Counted from the first letter of the stretch, positions 31,949 to 40,045 are shown. The stretch is 45,099 bases of DNA from Heliobacteriaceae bacterium (GCA_031265495.1 JAISCP010000089.1:1-45099); one strand, 5' to 3'. The notes: generated from the sequence alone by a model not told the origin. Program-made: numbers and translations.

Positions 31949-33094
31949 TTGAGATTTGTTCCCCCCTCGAGGGGGAACCGGAATTTACAGAGTAAATTCC
32001 GAAGGGGGGTAGCCTTCACGTTGGCAGAGCAGGCTGAGCCTGCCGCGTTAGTTCGTCATTGCGAGAAGGGCGTCAGCCCGACGAAGCAATCCAAAAAATC
32101 AACAGTCTTGACTGGATTGCTTCGCTCCCGTTGGTCGCTCGCAATGACGCGCCAAGCTTTTACACTGGCAGAGGTATTGATAACACTAACCGTAATCGGA
32201 GTTGTAGCGGCGTTGACCATGCCCGCCCTTATGCAGAATTGGCAGGAGAAAGCATTCTCAACAGCAAAAGAAGTATTTGACAGACGTCTTGAAGAAGCCA
32301 CGCGTCAAATGAATGTGAACGAAGCGTTAACAGGTTACACAACAACAGAAACATTCGTAGATGAACTAAAAAGATATCTAAAAATATCACAAATATGCCC
32401 AAGTGACCCATCCGGCTGTTTTGCTCCGGTAATAACGAACGGTAACGGTAGTGAAACAGTAGAAACAAAGAATTTAAAGAATTCAAGTAATTTAAATGAA
32501 GGGAACTGGGGCACAAAAGCCTTAGGGCTGGGTCTGATAAACGGCTACACGGCAATCCTGAGCTACAATCCTGATTGTCCTGTACCGGATATATCAGCAA
32601 CGGGCGCACAAACAACATCATGTTTGAGTCTTGTCTATGACATAAACGGAAAAGCAAAACCAAACAAGTTAGGTAAAGATGTCTACACATTAAACGCAAA
32701 CCCATTCAACACCTGTATAAAGATAGGGAGTTTATGCGTCTCAGCATCAGATGAGTCATTTATCCCGCTAGATACTTGTGGTAGTTCCCCCTACGACTCT
32801 AGTGGCAGCGGCAGTGTTGCTTGTGCAAATAACCGTTGGGCAGGCGCAAAGAAAGCCTGTGCAGATATAGGTATGCATCTTCCGACAATAGACGAATTAA
32901 GTGCTATGTACCAACATAAAGATGAATTGGGAATGACAAGCTGGTTCTGGTCTTCTACAGCGGGCGAGAGTACAAATAGCTGCGCCTATGCAATGGATTT
33001 TGGTACATCCAACTCTGATTATAATAAGAGTTGCACTGGTAAGGATACCGTCGGCGGTTACGCCAGCACCTTAGCCGCTCGGTGTGTGAGGTGA
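31949..33094 (+). CDS. Pilin-lectin C with duplicated prepilin motif
   Basis: From the TTG at 31949 the frame gives 381 residues and is open upstream through the G tract. It carries two AFTLAE segments 48 codons apart (32012 and 32156): the first is cut short, then an R3-type repeat in frame, then the complete AFTLAEVLITLTVIGVVAAL. An ATG at 32144 directly before the second copy would give a short basic leader (MTRQA) and could free expression from the G tract. Stalk and middle match A and B closely; the lectin-like end is WFWSSTAGESTNSCAYAMDF...LAARCVR, longer and different from A and B. It is probably a DGR target of another template. Confidence 0.82.
   Translation: MRFVPPSRGNRNLQSKFRRGVAFTLAEQAEPAALVRHCEKGVSPTKQSKKSTVLTGLLRSRWSLAMTRQAFTLAEVLITLTVIGVVAALTMPALMQNWQEKAFSTAKEVFDRRLEEATRQMNVNEALTGYTTTETFVDELKRYLKISQICPSDPSGCFAPVITNGNGSETVETKNLKNSSNLNEGNWGTKALGLGLINGYTAILSYNPDCPVPDISATGAQTTSCLSLVYDINGKAKPNKLGKDVYTLNANPFNTCIKIGSLCVSASDESFIPLDTCGSSPYDSSGSGSVACANNRWAGAKKACADIGMHLPTIDELSAMYQHKDELGMTSWFWSSTAGESTNSCAYAMDFGTSNSDYNKSCTGKDTVGGYASTLAARCVR
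32012..32173 (+). repeat. Duplicated AFTLAE coding segment around an interspersed repeat
   Basis: GCCTTCACGTTGGCAGAG (32012-32029) and GCTTTTACACTGGCAGAG (32156-32173) encode the same six residues with four synonymous differences. Between them is a 'gtcattgcgag...gaagcaatcc...ggattgcttcg...cgctcgcaatgac' repeat. The spacing of 144 bases keeps the frame. The synonymous divergence argues for recombination between paralogues, not a fresh target duplication. Confidence 0.7.
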
Positions 33095-33730
33095 TTGTTT
33101 ACATCAGGGATGAGTAAACAGGAAAGAGGGAACAGCAAAGGATTGTCACAGCCCGCCTTAACCGCCCTATTTATTATTAAAATCCATGTAACTAATTTCG
33201 TCATTGCGAGGCGCTTGCACGGCAAGCGACGAAGCAATCCAGAAAATCAACAGTCGTGACTGGATTTTCCTCTCTCAAAACGATAATTAATCGTTTTGCT
33301 CGGCAAGAGTGTCCTCATTACATTCGTCCTCGCAATGACGAAACAGGTATAGAGGGCTGGAGGTATAAAAGAACAATCCCTCCGCGTCATGCTGAACAAC
33401 CTTCCCGTCATCCTGAACTTGTTTCAGGATCTGGTACATGGTAAAATCACACCTTCCTTCCAATTTTATTTTGGCAAATTTATTCGTGGTAATTTATCAT
33501 TGGTCAGATCCTGAAACAAGTTCAGGATGACGCGGAAATTATGGTGTGATTTGTCATGTGCAGATGCTGAAATAGCGGATTTTCGCAAGAGTGAAGGGCA
33601 AAGCCCGAAACTCGTCTAAGTGAGCAGAAACGCGTTTCTGCTCACTGCGAATAATCCAAGACAAATTCAGCATGACAGGGAGGTTAAGGTGGGCTATCCT
33701 TTGCTGTTCCCTCTTTCCTAACCCCTAGTT
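33095..33730. repeat. Intergenic repeat block
   Basis: R3 repeat with 'gtcattgcgaggcgcttgc...gacgaagcaatcc' arms (about 33200-33340), palindromes of 'catcctgaacttgtttcagg' type, and the hairpin element at 33575-33660. No gene is supported. Confidence 0.65.
33575..33660 (+). repeat. 86-bp inserted hairpin element, copy 4
   Basis: Begins GCGGATTTTCGC and ends GCGAATAATCCAAG. Internal arms are GGGCAAAGCCC and GAGCAGAAACGCGTTTCTGCTC. It interrupts 'tgctgaaataaattcagca'. Its sequence is the closest match to the copy at 35981-36060. Confidence 0.7.
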
Positions 33731-35023
33731 TCAACACAACACCCTTCTGTAAATTTCCTCAATGTTTGTCAAAAATGCCTGTTTGTCAAAAATCTTGTCA
33801 ATTTCAGCAGGAGGCATTAATTTCGTAACCTCGCTGTCGTTAATTAAGTTCGCCATGAAATCCCCGTCGTGTTCAAATGCGTCCAGCGCATTTCTTTGGA
33901 CTATTCTGTAAGCTTCCTCACGGGTAATCCCTTTTTCAATGAGTTTCAGCATAACTTTTTGCGAAAAAACAATCCCGCCGAATTTATCCGTGTTTGCAGC
34001 CATGTTCTTCTCGTGAACAGCTATATTCGCCATAGTCGAATTAAACCGGCTGAGCATAAAGTCAACCAAAATCAGACTGTCCGGAAAGACTATGCGCTCT
34101 GCCGAACTGTGAGAAATATCGCGCTCATGCCAGAGAACAACATTTTCTAAGGCTGTTTGCGAATTTGCCCTGACAACCCGCGCAAGTCCGCATAAATTCT
34201 CGCTCAAAACAGGATTTTTTTTGTGCGGCATAGCTGACGACCCCTTTTGACCTTTAGCAAAACCTTCTTCCAGTTCAAGAATTTCTGTCTGCTGTGAAAG
34301 CCGGATTTCCGTGGCGAATTGCTCAATCACAGCGGCAATCAGCGCAAGCGACTGCATGAAATATGCATGGTAATCCCTTGCGATAATCTGTGTTGAAATT
34401 TTCGCCGGCTTTAATCCGAGATTTTCGCAGGCAATTTTTTCGATTTCCGGTGAAATGTTGCTGTAAGTTCCGACAGGGCCGGAGATTTGCCCGACGCGGA
34501 TTTGTTCCGCCGCATGAATGAAATTCTCCCGCTGGCGTTCAAGAATATCAATCCAGCTGCACAGTTTAACCCCGAAAGTCATAATCTCCGCATGAACTCC
34601 GTGTGAACGCCCTATGCAGATTGTCTGCCGGTGTTTTTGGGCAAGAGCGCGTACGGTCGCAATCACTTCATCCAAATCTTTAATAATAATTTTTGCGCTG
34701 TCGCGTATTTGGAGTGCAAAAGCGGTATCAATAACGTCGCTGCTTGTCATGCCGACATGCATGTACTTTGCCAGACCGCCCAGACTTTCATTAACGCTTG
34801 TTAAAAAGGCGATTACATCATGCTGTACTTCCGCTTCAATCTCGTCAATCCTTTTAACGTCGAATTTTGCACGTTTTTTCAATTTTTCGATTTCTTTTTC
34901 GGGAAAAACGCCGGTTTGTGCATAAGCTTCCGCCGCCGCGATTTCGACCTTCAAGTAGTACCCGAACTTCGACTGCTCATCCCAAATCTTTTTCATTTCT
35001 TCACGTGAATACCGGTTTATCAT
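33731..35023 (-). CDS. purB: Adenylosuccinate lyase
   Basis: This tetrameric enzyme acts at two steps of purine synthesis: SAICAR to AICAR and adenylosuccinate to AMP. The 430 residues begin MINRYSREEMKKIWDEQSKFGYYLKVEIAAAEA (short motifs: INRYSR, IWDE), contain HVGMTSSDVIDTAFALQ, GRSHGVHAEI and the fumarase/ASL signature GSSAMPHKKNP, and end in the usual helical domain. It is divergent from folD with 40 bases between the starts. Confidence 0.96.
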   Translation of the reverse strand: MINRYSREEMKKIWDEQSKFGYYLKVEIAAAEAYAQTGVFPEKEIEKLKKRAKFDVKRIDEIEAEVQHDVIAFLTSVNESLGGLAKYMHVGMTSSDVIDTAFALQIRDSAKIIIKDLDEVIATVRALAQKHRQTICIGRSHGVHAEIMTFGVKLCSWIDILERQRENFIHAAEQIRVGQISGPVGTYSNISPEIEKIACENLGLKPAKISTQIIARDYHAYFMQSLALIAAVIEQFATEIRLSQQTEILELEEGFAKGQKGSSAMPHKKNPVLSENLCGLARVVRANSQTALENVVLWHERDISHSSAERIVFPDSLILVDFMLSRFNSTMANIAVHEKNMAANTDKFGGIVFSQKVMLKLIEKGITREEAYRIVQRNALDAFEHDGDFMANLINDSEVTKLMPPAEIDKIFDKQAFLTNIEEIYRRVLC

Positions 35024-35063
35024 GTCTGTATTATATCACAAATATTTATGATATAATCTATTT

Positions 35064-35903
35064 ATGCCGATAATCTTAGACGGAAAAAAGTTAAAGGAAA
35101 AAATACTGGCCGACCTGAAAACCAGAGTGGACGCAAGACCTGAAAAACCGGCGCTGGCGGTTATTCTTGCCGGAGACGACCCTGCAAGCAAAATTTATGT
35201 GGGCAGCAAAGAAAAGACAGCGCAAAGCTTAGGGATAAATTCCGTTGTGCTGAACTACCCTGCGGATGTTGCCGAAAAAACCCTCTTGGATAAAATTAAC
35301 GACCTGAACAATGATGAAAATATTACTGCAATTCTGGTACAGCTGCCTTTGCCCAAACATATTAACAAAAATAATATAATCAATGCGATTTGTCCCCGGA
35401 AGGATGTTGACGGCTTTACTCCCGAGAATGCCGGCATGCTGTTTTCCGGCCAGAAACCTTATGCTTATCCGTGTACCCCGCGCGGGATTTTGCTGCTTTT
35501 GGACGAATACGGCATAGAACCCGAAGGAAAACATGTTGTGGTTGCCGGGCGTTCAAATATTGTGGGCAAGCCTGCCGCGCAGATGTTTTTAAACAGAAAT
35601 GCAACGGTAACAATCTGCCACAGCCGCACTAAAAATCTTGCCGAAATAACAAAAACAGCCGATATTCTGGTATCTGCGGTCGGGGCGAAGATTATAAAGG
35701 AAAACATGTTAAAGCCTGGCTGTGTTGTTGTTGACGCCGGAATATTCAAAGATGAAAACGGTAAAATAACGGGAGATGTCGACTTTGAGGCGGTTTCTAC
35801 AACTGTTTCCCACATAACGCCGGTTCCGGGAGGAGTCGGACCGATGACAATTGCAACGCTTATGCTTAACACAGTGGAGCTGTTTGAGGGACAGATAAAT
35901 TAG
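35064..35903 (+). CDS. folD: Methylene-THF dehydrogenase / methenyl-THF cyclohydrolase
   Basis: This bifunctional enzyme interconverts one-carbon THF forms and supplies 10-formyl-THF for purines. 279 residues: SKIYVGSKEKTAQSLGI with the catalytic Lys, VQLPLPKHIN, PRKDVDGFTPENAG, the NADP-binding VVAGRSNIVGKPAAQMFL and the terminal TPVPGGVGPMTIATLMLNT. Divergent from purB, so a shared control region serves two purine-related genes. Confidence 0.96.
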   Translation: MPIILDGKKLKEKILADLKTRVDARPEKPALAVILAGDDPASKIYVGSKEKTAQSLGINSVVLNYPADVAEKTLLDKINDLNNDENITAILVQLPLPKHINKNNIINAICPRKDVDGFTPENAGMLFSGQKPYAYPCTPRGILLLLDEYGIEPEGKHVVVAGRSNIVGKPAAQMFLNRNATVTICHSRTKNLAEITKTADILVSAVGAKIIKENMLKPGCVVVDAGIFKDENGKITGDVDFEAVSTTVSHITPVPGGVGPMTIATLMLNTVELFEGQIN

Positions 35904-36219
35904 TTAATAGTAAACAGGAAAGAGGGAACAGCAAAGGATTACCACAGCCCGCCTTAACCTCTCTGTCATGCTGGACTTGTCTTGGATTATTCGCAGTTCG
36001 CAGAAGTGTGCTCACTTAGACGAGTTTCGGGCTTTGCCCTCCACTCTTGCGAAAATCCGCTGTTTCAGCATCTGCCTTCTGTACTGGGAAGTGAAGCTTA
36101 ATTGCCCCCTCACCCCAAACACTAAGCTCAACCTGCAGTTTCGCTAAGTGTTTGCACCCTCTCCCGTATGGAGAGGCATTCAACGGTTCCCTCTTTCCTG
36201 TTTACTATTTACTAATCAA
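35904..36219. repeat. Intergenic repeat block
   Basis: It contains the hairpin element at 35981-36060 inside a 'ctggacttgt...tgtttcagca' palindrome, an R1 fragment with 'aaacactaagctcaacctgc' and the usual 'tttcctgtttactatttactaa' run. No gene is supported. Confidence 0.65.
35981..36060 (-). repeat. 80-bp inserted hairpin element, copy 5
   Basis: Reverse orientation: CTTGGATTATTCGC at the left, GCGAAAATCCGC at the right, flanked by TGT on both sides (35978-35980 and 36061-36063). Confidence 0.75.
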
Positions 36220-36915
36220 TTACCACGGGTAGTCGTCTTTAATCTCCCATCCGTCGTTCATTATTAAAGCTGAACACCAGTAGCCGGATTTAGTTTTGTT
36301 GCACGAGTCGTTATGATTTGTTCCGATTATTTTGTCATGGCTATATTCACCATAAGAGTATTGCGCAGGTATGCCTTTTCCTCCTACCGGCTGTAATCCA
36401 TGTACAGGCGAACAGAAAAATAAAAAAGTATCTCTGCCTATTTGATTAGGCTTAGCTAATCCGTTTACATCAAGGCCAACCCATAAACCGTTATCAGCAG
36501 TGCTATTTAAGTTTAGCGTAACCATTGCTCCGTCTAACAAGAAAAAACTGGTAGCATTAGCCCCTGTAAATGTTGTTCCCGTATAATTACTTCCGTTCAG
36601 CAGCTTCCGCTGAACCTTACTGCTTAACGAGGTATTATCTAATTCTTCTGTATATTGTACAAAATCTTTTATATATGTTTCAAAAAAATCATGCCCCTTT
36701 AAGGTAACATTCCAATCGACAATGGGTCCATTTTCCGCTTCAGAAAGCTTTATTGCCTGTTGAACAATACTATATGCCTTTTTCAAGCGTGTTATAGTTT
36801 CTGCCTTTTTATAATTAGTAATCAATGCCGGCATGGTCATAGCGGCAACAACTCCGATTATGCCGAGAGTTATCAATACTTCCGCGAGTGTGAAAGCTGT
36901 TCTCTTAATTTTCAT
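36220..36915 (-). CDS. Pilin D: prepilin-like protein without lectin tail
   Basis: I start it at the ATG at 36915 (231 residues), where AGGAG lies 7 bases upstream; a longer frame adds ten residues. MKIKRTA then FTLAEVLITLGIIGVVAAM is a regular short prepilin leader with cleavage at A-F. The helix continues into KKAETITRLKKAYSIVQQAIKLSEAENG, followed by a globular domain with FFLLDGAMVTLNLN and GLWVGLDVNGLAKPNQIGRDTFLF, a pattern common in pseudopilins of this lineage. The C-terminus (CNKTKSGYWCSALI) has paired Cys. No DGR repeat and no G tract. Confidence 0.88.
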   Translation of the reverse strand: MKIKRTAFTLAEVLITLGIIGVVAAMTMPALITNYKKAETITRLKKAYSIVQQAIKLSEAENGPIVDWNVTLKGHDFFETYIKDFVQYTEELDNTSLSSKVQRKLLNGSNYTGTTFTGANATSFFLLDGAMVTLNLNSTADNGLWVGLDVNGLAKPNQIGRDTFLFFCSPVHGLQPVGGKGIPAQYSYGEYSHDKIIGTNHNDSCNKTKSGYWCSALIMNDGWEIKDDYPW

Positions 36916-36956
36916 ATAACATCTCCTCTTTGACAAAACTATCATGTATTATGACC

Positions 36957-36985
36957 ATATTAACATGTAGAAGATAATTTGTCAA
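36957..36985 (-). promoter_or_regulatory. Promoter of pilin D
   Basis: Minus strand TTGACA (36985-36980), 17-base spacer, TAATAT (36962-36957). A palindromic ACATGT (36963-36968) abuts the -10 box and a second CATGT lies at about 36942-36946, a plausible operator for the divergent XRE regulator. Confidence 0.55.
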
Positions 36986-37007
36986 TATTATAAGATTAAC
37001 TTGCATT

Positions 37008-37235
37008 ATGAGAAGAAAACCAACAGAATTAGCTAAAAAATTTGGCATGAAAATTCGTATAGAACGTGTTAAGCTGGGAATGTCGCAGGAAAAACTTGCC
37101 GAAGCTGCTAACCTTACGCGCAATACGGTAAGCGCATTGGAACGCGGAGAAAATTCTCCAACGCTTGAAACCATTGCCGTTTTTGCAAAAGCTTTTAATC
37201 TGGATTTGCCTAAAATGCTGGAGTTTAATTTTTAA
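37008..37235 (+). CDS. XRE-family HTH regulator divergent from pilin D
   Basis: This 75-residue single-domain protein has GMKIRIERVKLGMSQEKLAEAANLTRNTVSALERGENSPTLETIAVFAKAF as a typical Cro/CI helix-turn-helix (several motifs: MSQEKLAEAANLTRNTVSAL is the recognition unit). Divergent from pilin D with 92 bases between start codons, so it may control that gene and itself. Confidence 0.88.
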   Translation: MRRKPTELAKKFGMKIRIERVKLGMSQEKLAEAANLTRNTVSALERGENSPTLETIAVFAKAFNLDLPKMLEFNF

Positions 37236-37401
37236 CAGAGAAGAAAAATTCAACCCTCCGTCAGAGACTAGGGGTTAAGGACTGGAAACCAGTATTTTCA
37301 ACGCTATTCTGTATCCCTCTCGGGAGAGGGTACAAACACTTAGGCAGTGTCACATTAAATATAAAAACATAATGCTGAGCGTCACGTCATCCTGAACTTG
37401 T

Positions 37402-37472
37402 CTTGGATTATCGGCGTTCGGCCGGAGTAACGTCCGGCCTCACATGGGGCTTTCAGCCCCGCCGAAATCCGC
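37402..37472 (-). repeat. 71-bp inserted hairpin element, copy 6
   Basis: Reverse orientation, CTTGGATTATCGGC to GCCGAAATCCGC, flanked by TGT on both sides (37399-37401 and 37473-37475) within 'cctgaacttg...tgtttcagg'. Nearly identical to copies 1 and 3. Confidence 0.8.
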
Positions 37473-37603
37473 TGTTTCAGGATCTGTCCACCGATAAAAA
37501 TATACAACCTCTATAAGGTTTTCTTCAATGTAAAGATAGACAGATGCCAGAACAAAATTGAGAAGATAGTGCTATTTGCCAAGTGCCAGATCCTGAAACA
37601 AGT

Positions 37604-37886
37604 TCCACAACTGTCCCGTTAAAATTATGAGGTTATCTGGAATGCGAATTGTAGCTGGTTCGGGTTTTTTCAGCGTTTTTGTCCGTAATCTCTCATTTTT
37701 AAATTCATAATTATTAGTAAAAAACATTCAACAACCTCCACGTCACCCTGAACTTGATTCAGGGTCTATCAGTTTAATTGAAATTGATAGATTCCGGGTC
37801 AAGCCCGGAATGACGCTGATACGATAGATTTCAGCATGACGGAGAGGCATTGAAGTTCAAAGGATTTTAACGGGACAGTTGTGGAA
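37604..37886. mobile_element. MITE-like element, copy 2 (283 bp)
   Basis: Perfect terminal inverted repeats of at least 20 bases (TTCCACAACTGTCCCGTTAA inward from both ends). Flanked by a 5-bp direct repeat ACAAG (37599-37603 and 37887-37891). Removing the element plus one ACAAG restores the palindrome 'gatcctgaaacaagttcagg'. Internally it carries a 'gtcaccctgaacttgattcaggg' palindrome and 'ccgggtcaagcccgg'. No open frame; probably mobilised by a transposase elsewhere. Confidence 0.9.
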
Positions 37887-38153
37887 ACAAGTTCAGGATG
37901 ACAGGGAGGTTAAGGCGGGCTGTGACAATCCTTTGCTGTTCCCTCTTTCCTGTTTACTATTTACTAATTTAGCTATCCCTCCAGCCCTCTTATTCACCTA
38001 ATCACTTATTCACCTATTCACTCCTATTAACTATTTACTAACCCCTATTTACTCATATATAACGAATTGTAACAGTATATACTTTTTATATATAAAATTT
38101 GTCAATTTTTTGCTGCTGGACTTTTTTATAATAATAAAGGTATAATAATAACT

Positions 38154-38318
38154 ATGGATGAAAAACGTAAATTAACGGTAATAGAAAAAACAGATGAAAA
38201 AATCGGCGAAACTCCTAAAAAAACCGCTCGCCAAACCAATCCTATCGCAAAAAAACTTCTCAGGTTTCATCATAATGAAATAGCTAAATTCTCCGTGAAG
38301 GATTTGTTTAAAAGTTAG
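38154..38318 (+). CDS. Small basic protein, 54 residues
   Basis: MDEKRKLTVIEKTDEKIGE... ending FHHNEIAKFSVKDLFKS. Unknown family. It is rich in Lys and Glu, with no membrane segment. One base separates its stop from the next start codon, and the three genes to 39619 read as an operon, which supports it being real. A TATAAT-like box near 38141 is the possible promoter. Confidence 0.6.
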   Translation: MDEKRKLTVIEKTDEKIGETPKKTARQTNPIAKKLLRFHHNEIAKFSVKDLFKS

Positions 38319-38319
38319 T

Positions 38320-38802
38320 ATGTATGCATTGAAAAAACAAATTTATCAGGATTTTTCAAAAACACAAAAGTCCGCTTTGTGTAATTTTTTGCGTGCGCTG
38401 GTGAAAAAATCTCCCGGTAATGCGCTTGAAAGATTTGTAGAAGATGAAAAATACTATCTGGAACAAGGCAGTTCAAGGTTTGGGTTTTTGGCGGACGTTA
38501 TTGATGATGAACGGTTTTTGAAAGATACCGCGCTCTTTATTAACGGGTGTAAGAAGTTTTACGAATACAAAAAGTCGCAGGAACCTTTAATTCAGGCGCA
38601 AAAAGCTTATGAAAAACAAAAACGGCAATTTCTTAAAGAATTAAAAATGAAAAGCGAAGCTCCGACCGGAAAACAGCTTAAGTATTACGGAAGCTTGTGT
38701 AAAAAATATAATATTGTTAAAATGAGTGAAGAAGAAATGACAAAATTTTCCTTAAAGGAAGAAATTTCAAGGATTTTGAATGAATATACCGGAAATAGTT
38801 AA
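38320..38802 (+). CDS. Unknown 160-residue protein upstream of prmC
   Basis: All-helical, basic. The region about 125-155 (PTGKQLKYYGSLCKKYNIVKMSEEEMTKFSLKEEISRIL, as short motifs PTGKQLKYYGSL and SLKEEISRIL) resembles the small 'PTxKQLxYIxxL...SkxEAsxlI' helical module found at the ends of some DNA- or nucleotide-handling proteins. Its stop overlaps the prmC start by 23 bases. Function unknown. Confidence 0.7.
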   Translation: MYALKKQIYQDFSKTQKSALCNFLRALVKKSPGNALERFVEDEKYYLEQGSSRFGFLADVIDDERFLKDTALFINGCKKFYEYKKSQEPLIQAQKAYEKQKRQFLKELKMKSEAPTGKQLKYYGSLCKKYNIVKMSEEEMTKFSLKEEISRILNEYTGNS

Positions 38803-39619
38803 AATACTTACCGACGGCGGAATAGAGCAAAATGAAGCGAATATTGAAGTAAGAATGTTGATTGAACATTTTTGCGGGCTTTCGGCAATGGACATTCTTT
38901 TGGGCAAAAAGCTCGATTATAGTAAGCTTGCAGAAGTCAAAGAAAAAGCGGAGCTTCGCGTTCGTACAAAGCGTCCGATTCAGCATATAACAGGCTTTGC
39001 ACACTTTATGGGGGAGCGTTTTATCGTAAATCCTAATGTCTTAATCCCCCGTGACGAAACGGAGCTTCTTGTGCGCAAGGCAATTCAGATTATTAAAGAG
39101 AATAATTTTAAGACAGCGCTTGACGTGGGGACAGGTTCGGGCTGTATTGCCTGTATGACGGCAAAATTTACCAATTGCCGGATAACGGGTCTTGATATTT
39201 CTTCGGACGCGCTCAACGTTGCTCTTGATAACGCAATGAGGCTTAATCTTAATAACAAAGCGGTTTTCAGGAAGTCGGATATTTTTTCAAATGTCAGAAC
39301 CGGTGAAACTTTTGATATTATAATCTCAAATCCGCCGTATATTCCGCCTCATGAGGCTTATAATCTGCAAAAAGAAGTAAAATTTGAGCCGCCGCAGGCG
39401 CTTTTTACAAGAGACGAATCCGGGATGGAATTTTATGAGAAAATTACTATACAAGCGCCTTCGGTTTTGAACAGGGGCGGGTATTTGCTGTTTGAGCTCG
39501 GCAAGGGGCAGGCTAAAGACGTTAAATCAATCATGGGCTATAACGGGTTTGAGAGCATGGAAATTACAAATGATTTGGCGGGAATTGAGCGGGTAATCTG
39601 CGGGAAACTGTGTTGTTAG
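38780..39619 (+). CDS. prmC: Release factor glutamine methyltransferase
   Basis: It methylates the Gln of the GGQ motif in release factors RF1 and RF2. The N-terminal helical domain is followed by RPIQHITGFAHFMGERFIVNPNVLIPRDETELLV (short motifs QHITG and VLIPRDETE), SAM-binding DVGTGSGCIA and the NPPYIPP active-site motif near residue 184. 279 residues is normal. It is translated from within the end of the preceding gene. Confidence 0.95.
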   Translation: MNIPEIVKILTDGGIEQNEANIEVRMLIEHFCGLSAMDILLGKKLDYSKLAEVKEKAELRVRTKRPIQHITGFAHFMGERFIVNPNVLIPRDETELLVRKAIQIIKENNFKTALDVGTGSGCIACMTAKFTNCRITGLDISSDALNVALDNAMRLNLNNKAVFRKSDIFSNVRTGETFDIIISNPPYIPPHEAYNLQKEVKFEPPQALFTRDESGMEFYEKITIQAPSVLNRGGYLLFELGKGQAKDVKSIMGYNGFESMEITNDLAGIERVICGKLCC

Positions 39620-40045
39620 TTGATAGGGTTGAACGGTTGAATAGTTGAAGGGTTGAAAGGTTTAATTCCTTCTCCCTTTGGGAGAAGGTGGTACGCAGTA
39701 CCGGATGAGGGTTTTATTGAAATTAGTAAATAGGGGTAAATAGTGAATAGGAATGAGGAAACAGGGAAGAGGAACTCGCGTCATTCTGAGCATCATCCTG
39801 TTTTACTATTAACTAATTTAGCTATCCCTCCAACCCTCTATACCTCTTAATCACCTAATTTATTAAGAAAACTACACAGAGCGCCAATTGTAACGATTTG
39901 TAAAAATAATTTTAAAACAGTTGCAAAATAGCGGATAATGCCTTATAGGATAGGATAGGATAGGATAGGAGCCACTACTGTCAATATTTTCCGGCTTTTC
40001 GGTTTTAATTATATGTAGTAGTTAAAATTGAAAGGTAAGGTCTAT
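39620..40045. repeat. Repeats followed by the pentamer leader
   Basis: 39630-39860 holds 'gttgaacggttgaatagttg' runs, a 'ccttctccctttgggagaagg' hairpin and tagtaaatag runs. 39886-39970 is the conserved leader. No gene is supported. Confidence 0.65.
39886..39970 (+). promoter_or_regulatory. Pentamer-array leader with five TAGGA units
   Basis: TTGTAACGATTTGTAAAAAT, then TTTTAAAACAGTTGCAAAAT, then GCGGATAATGCCTTA, then five TAGGA units (39946-39970). TAAA (39913-39916) and GCGGATAA (39931-39938) are 14 bases apart, close to the sigma-28 pattern TAAA-N15-GCCGATAA. The start codon is 75 bases below the array. Confidence 0.75.

Larger units (their letters stand above)
37236..38153. repeat. Long repeat block with MITE copy 2
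   Basis: About 900 bases without a gene. It holds a truncated R1, the hairpin element at 37402-37472, the MITE at 37604-37886, 'gtcatcctgaacttg' half-palindromes and 'cacctaatcacttattcacctattc' runs. The last 100 bases are AT-rich and should hold the promoter for the small gene at 38154 (TATAAT near 38141). Confidence 0.7.
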
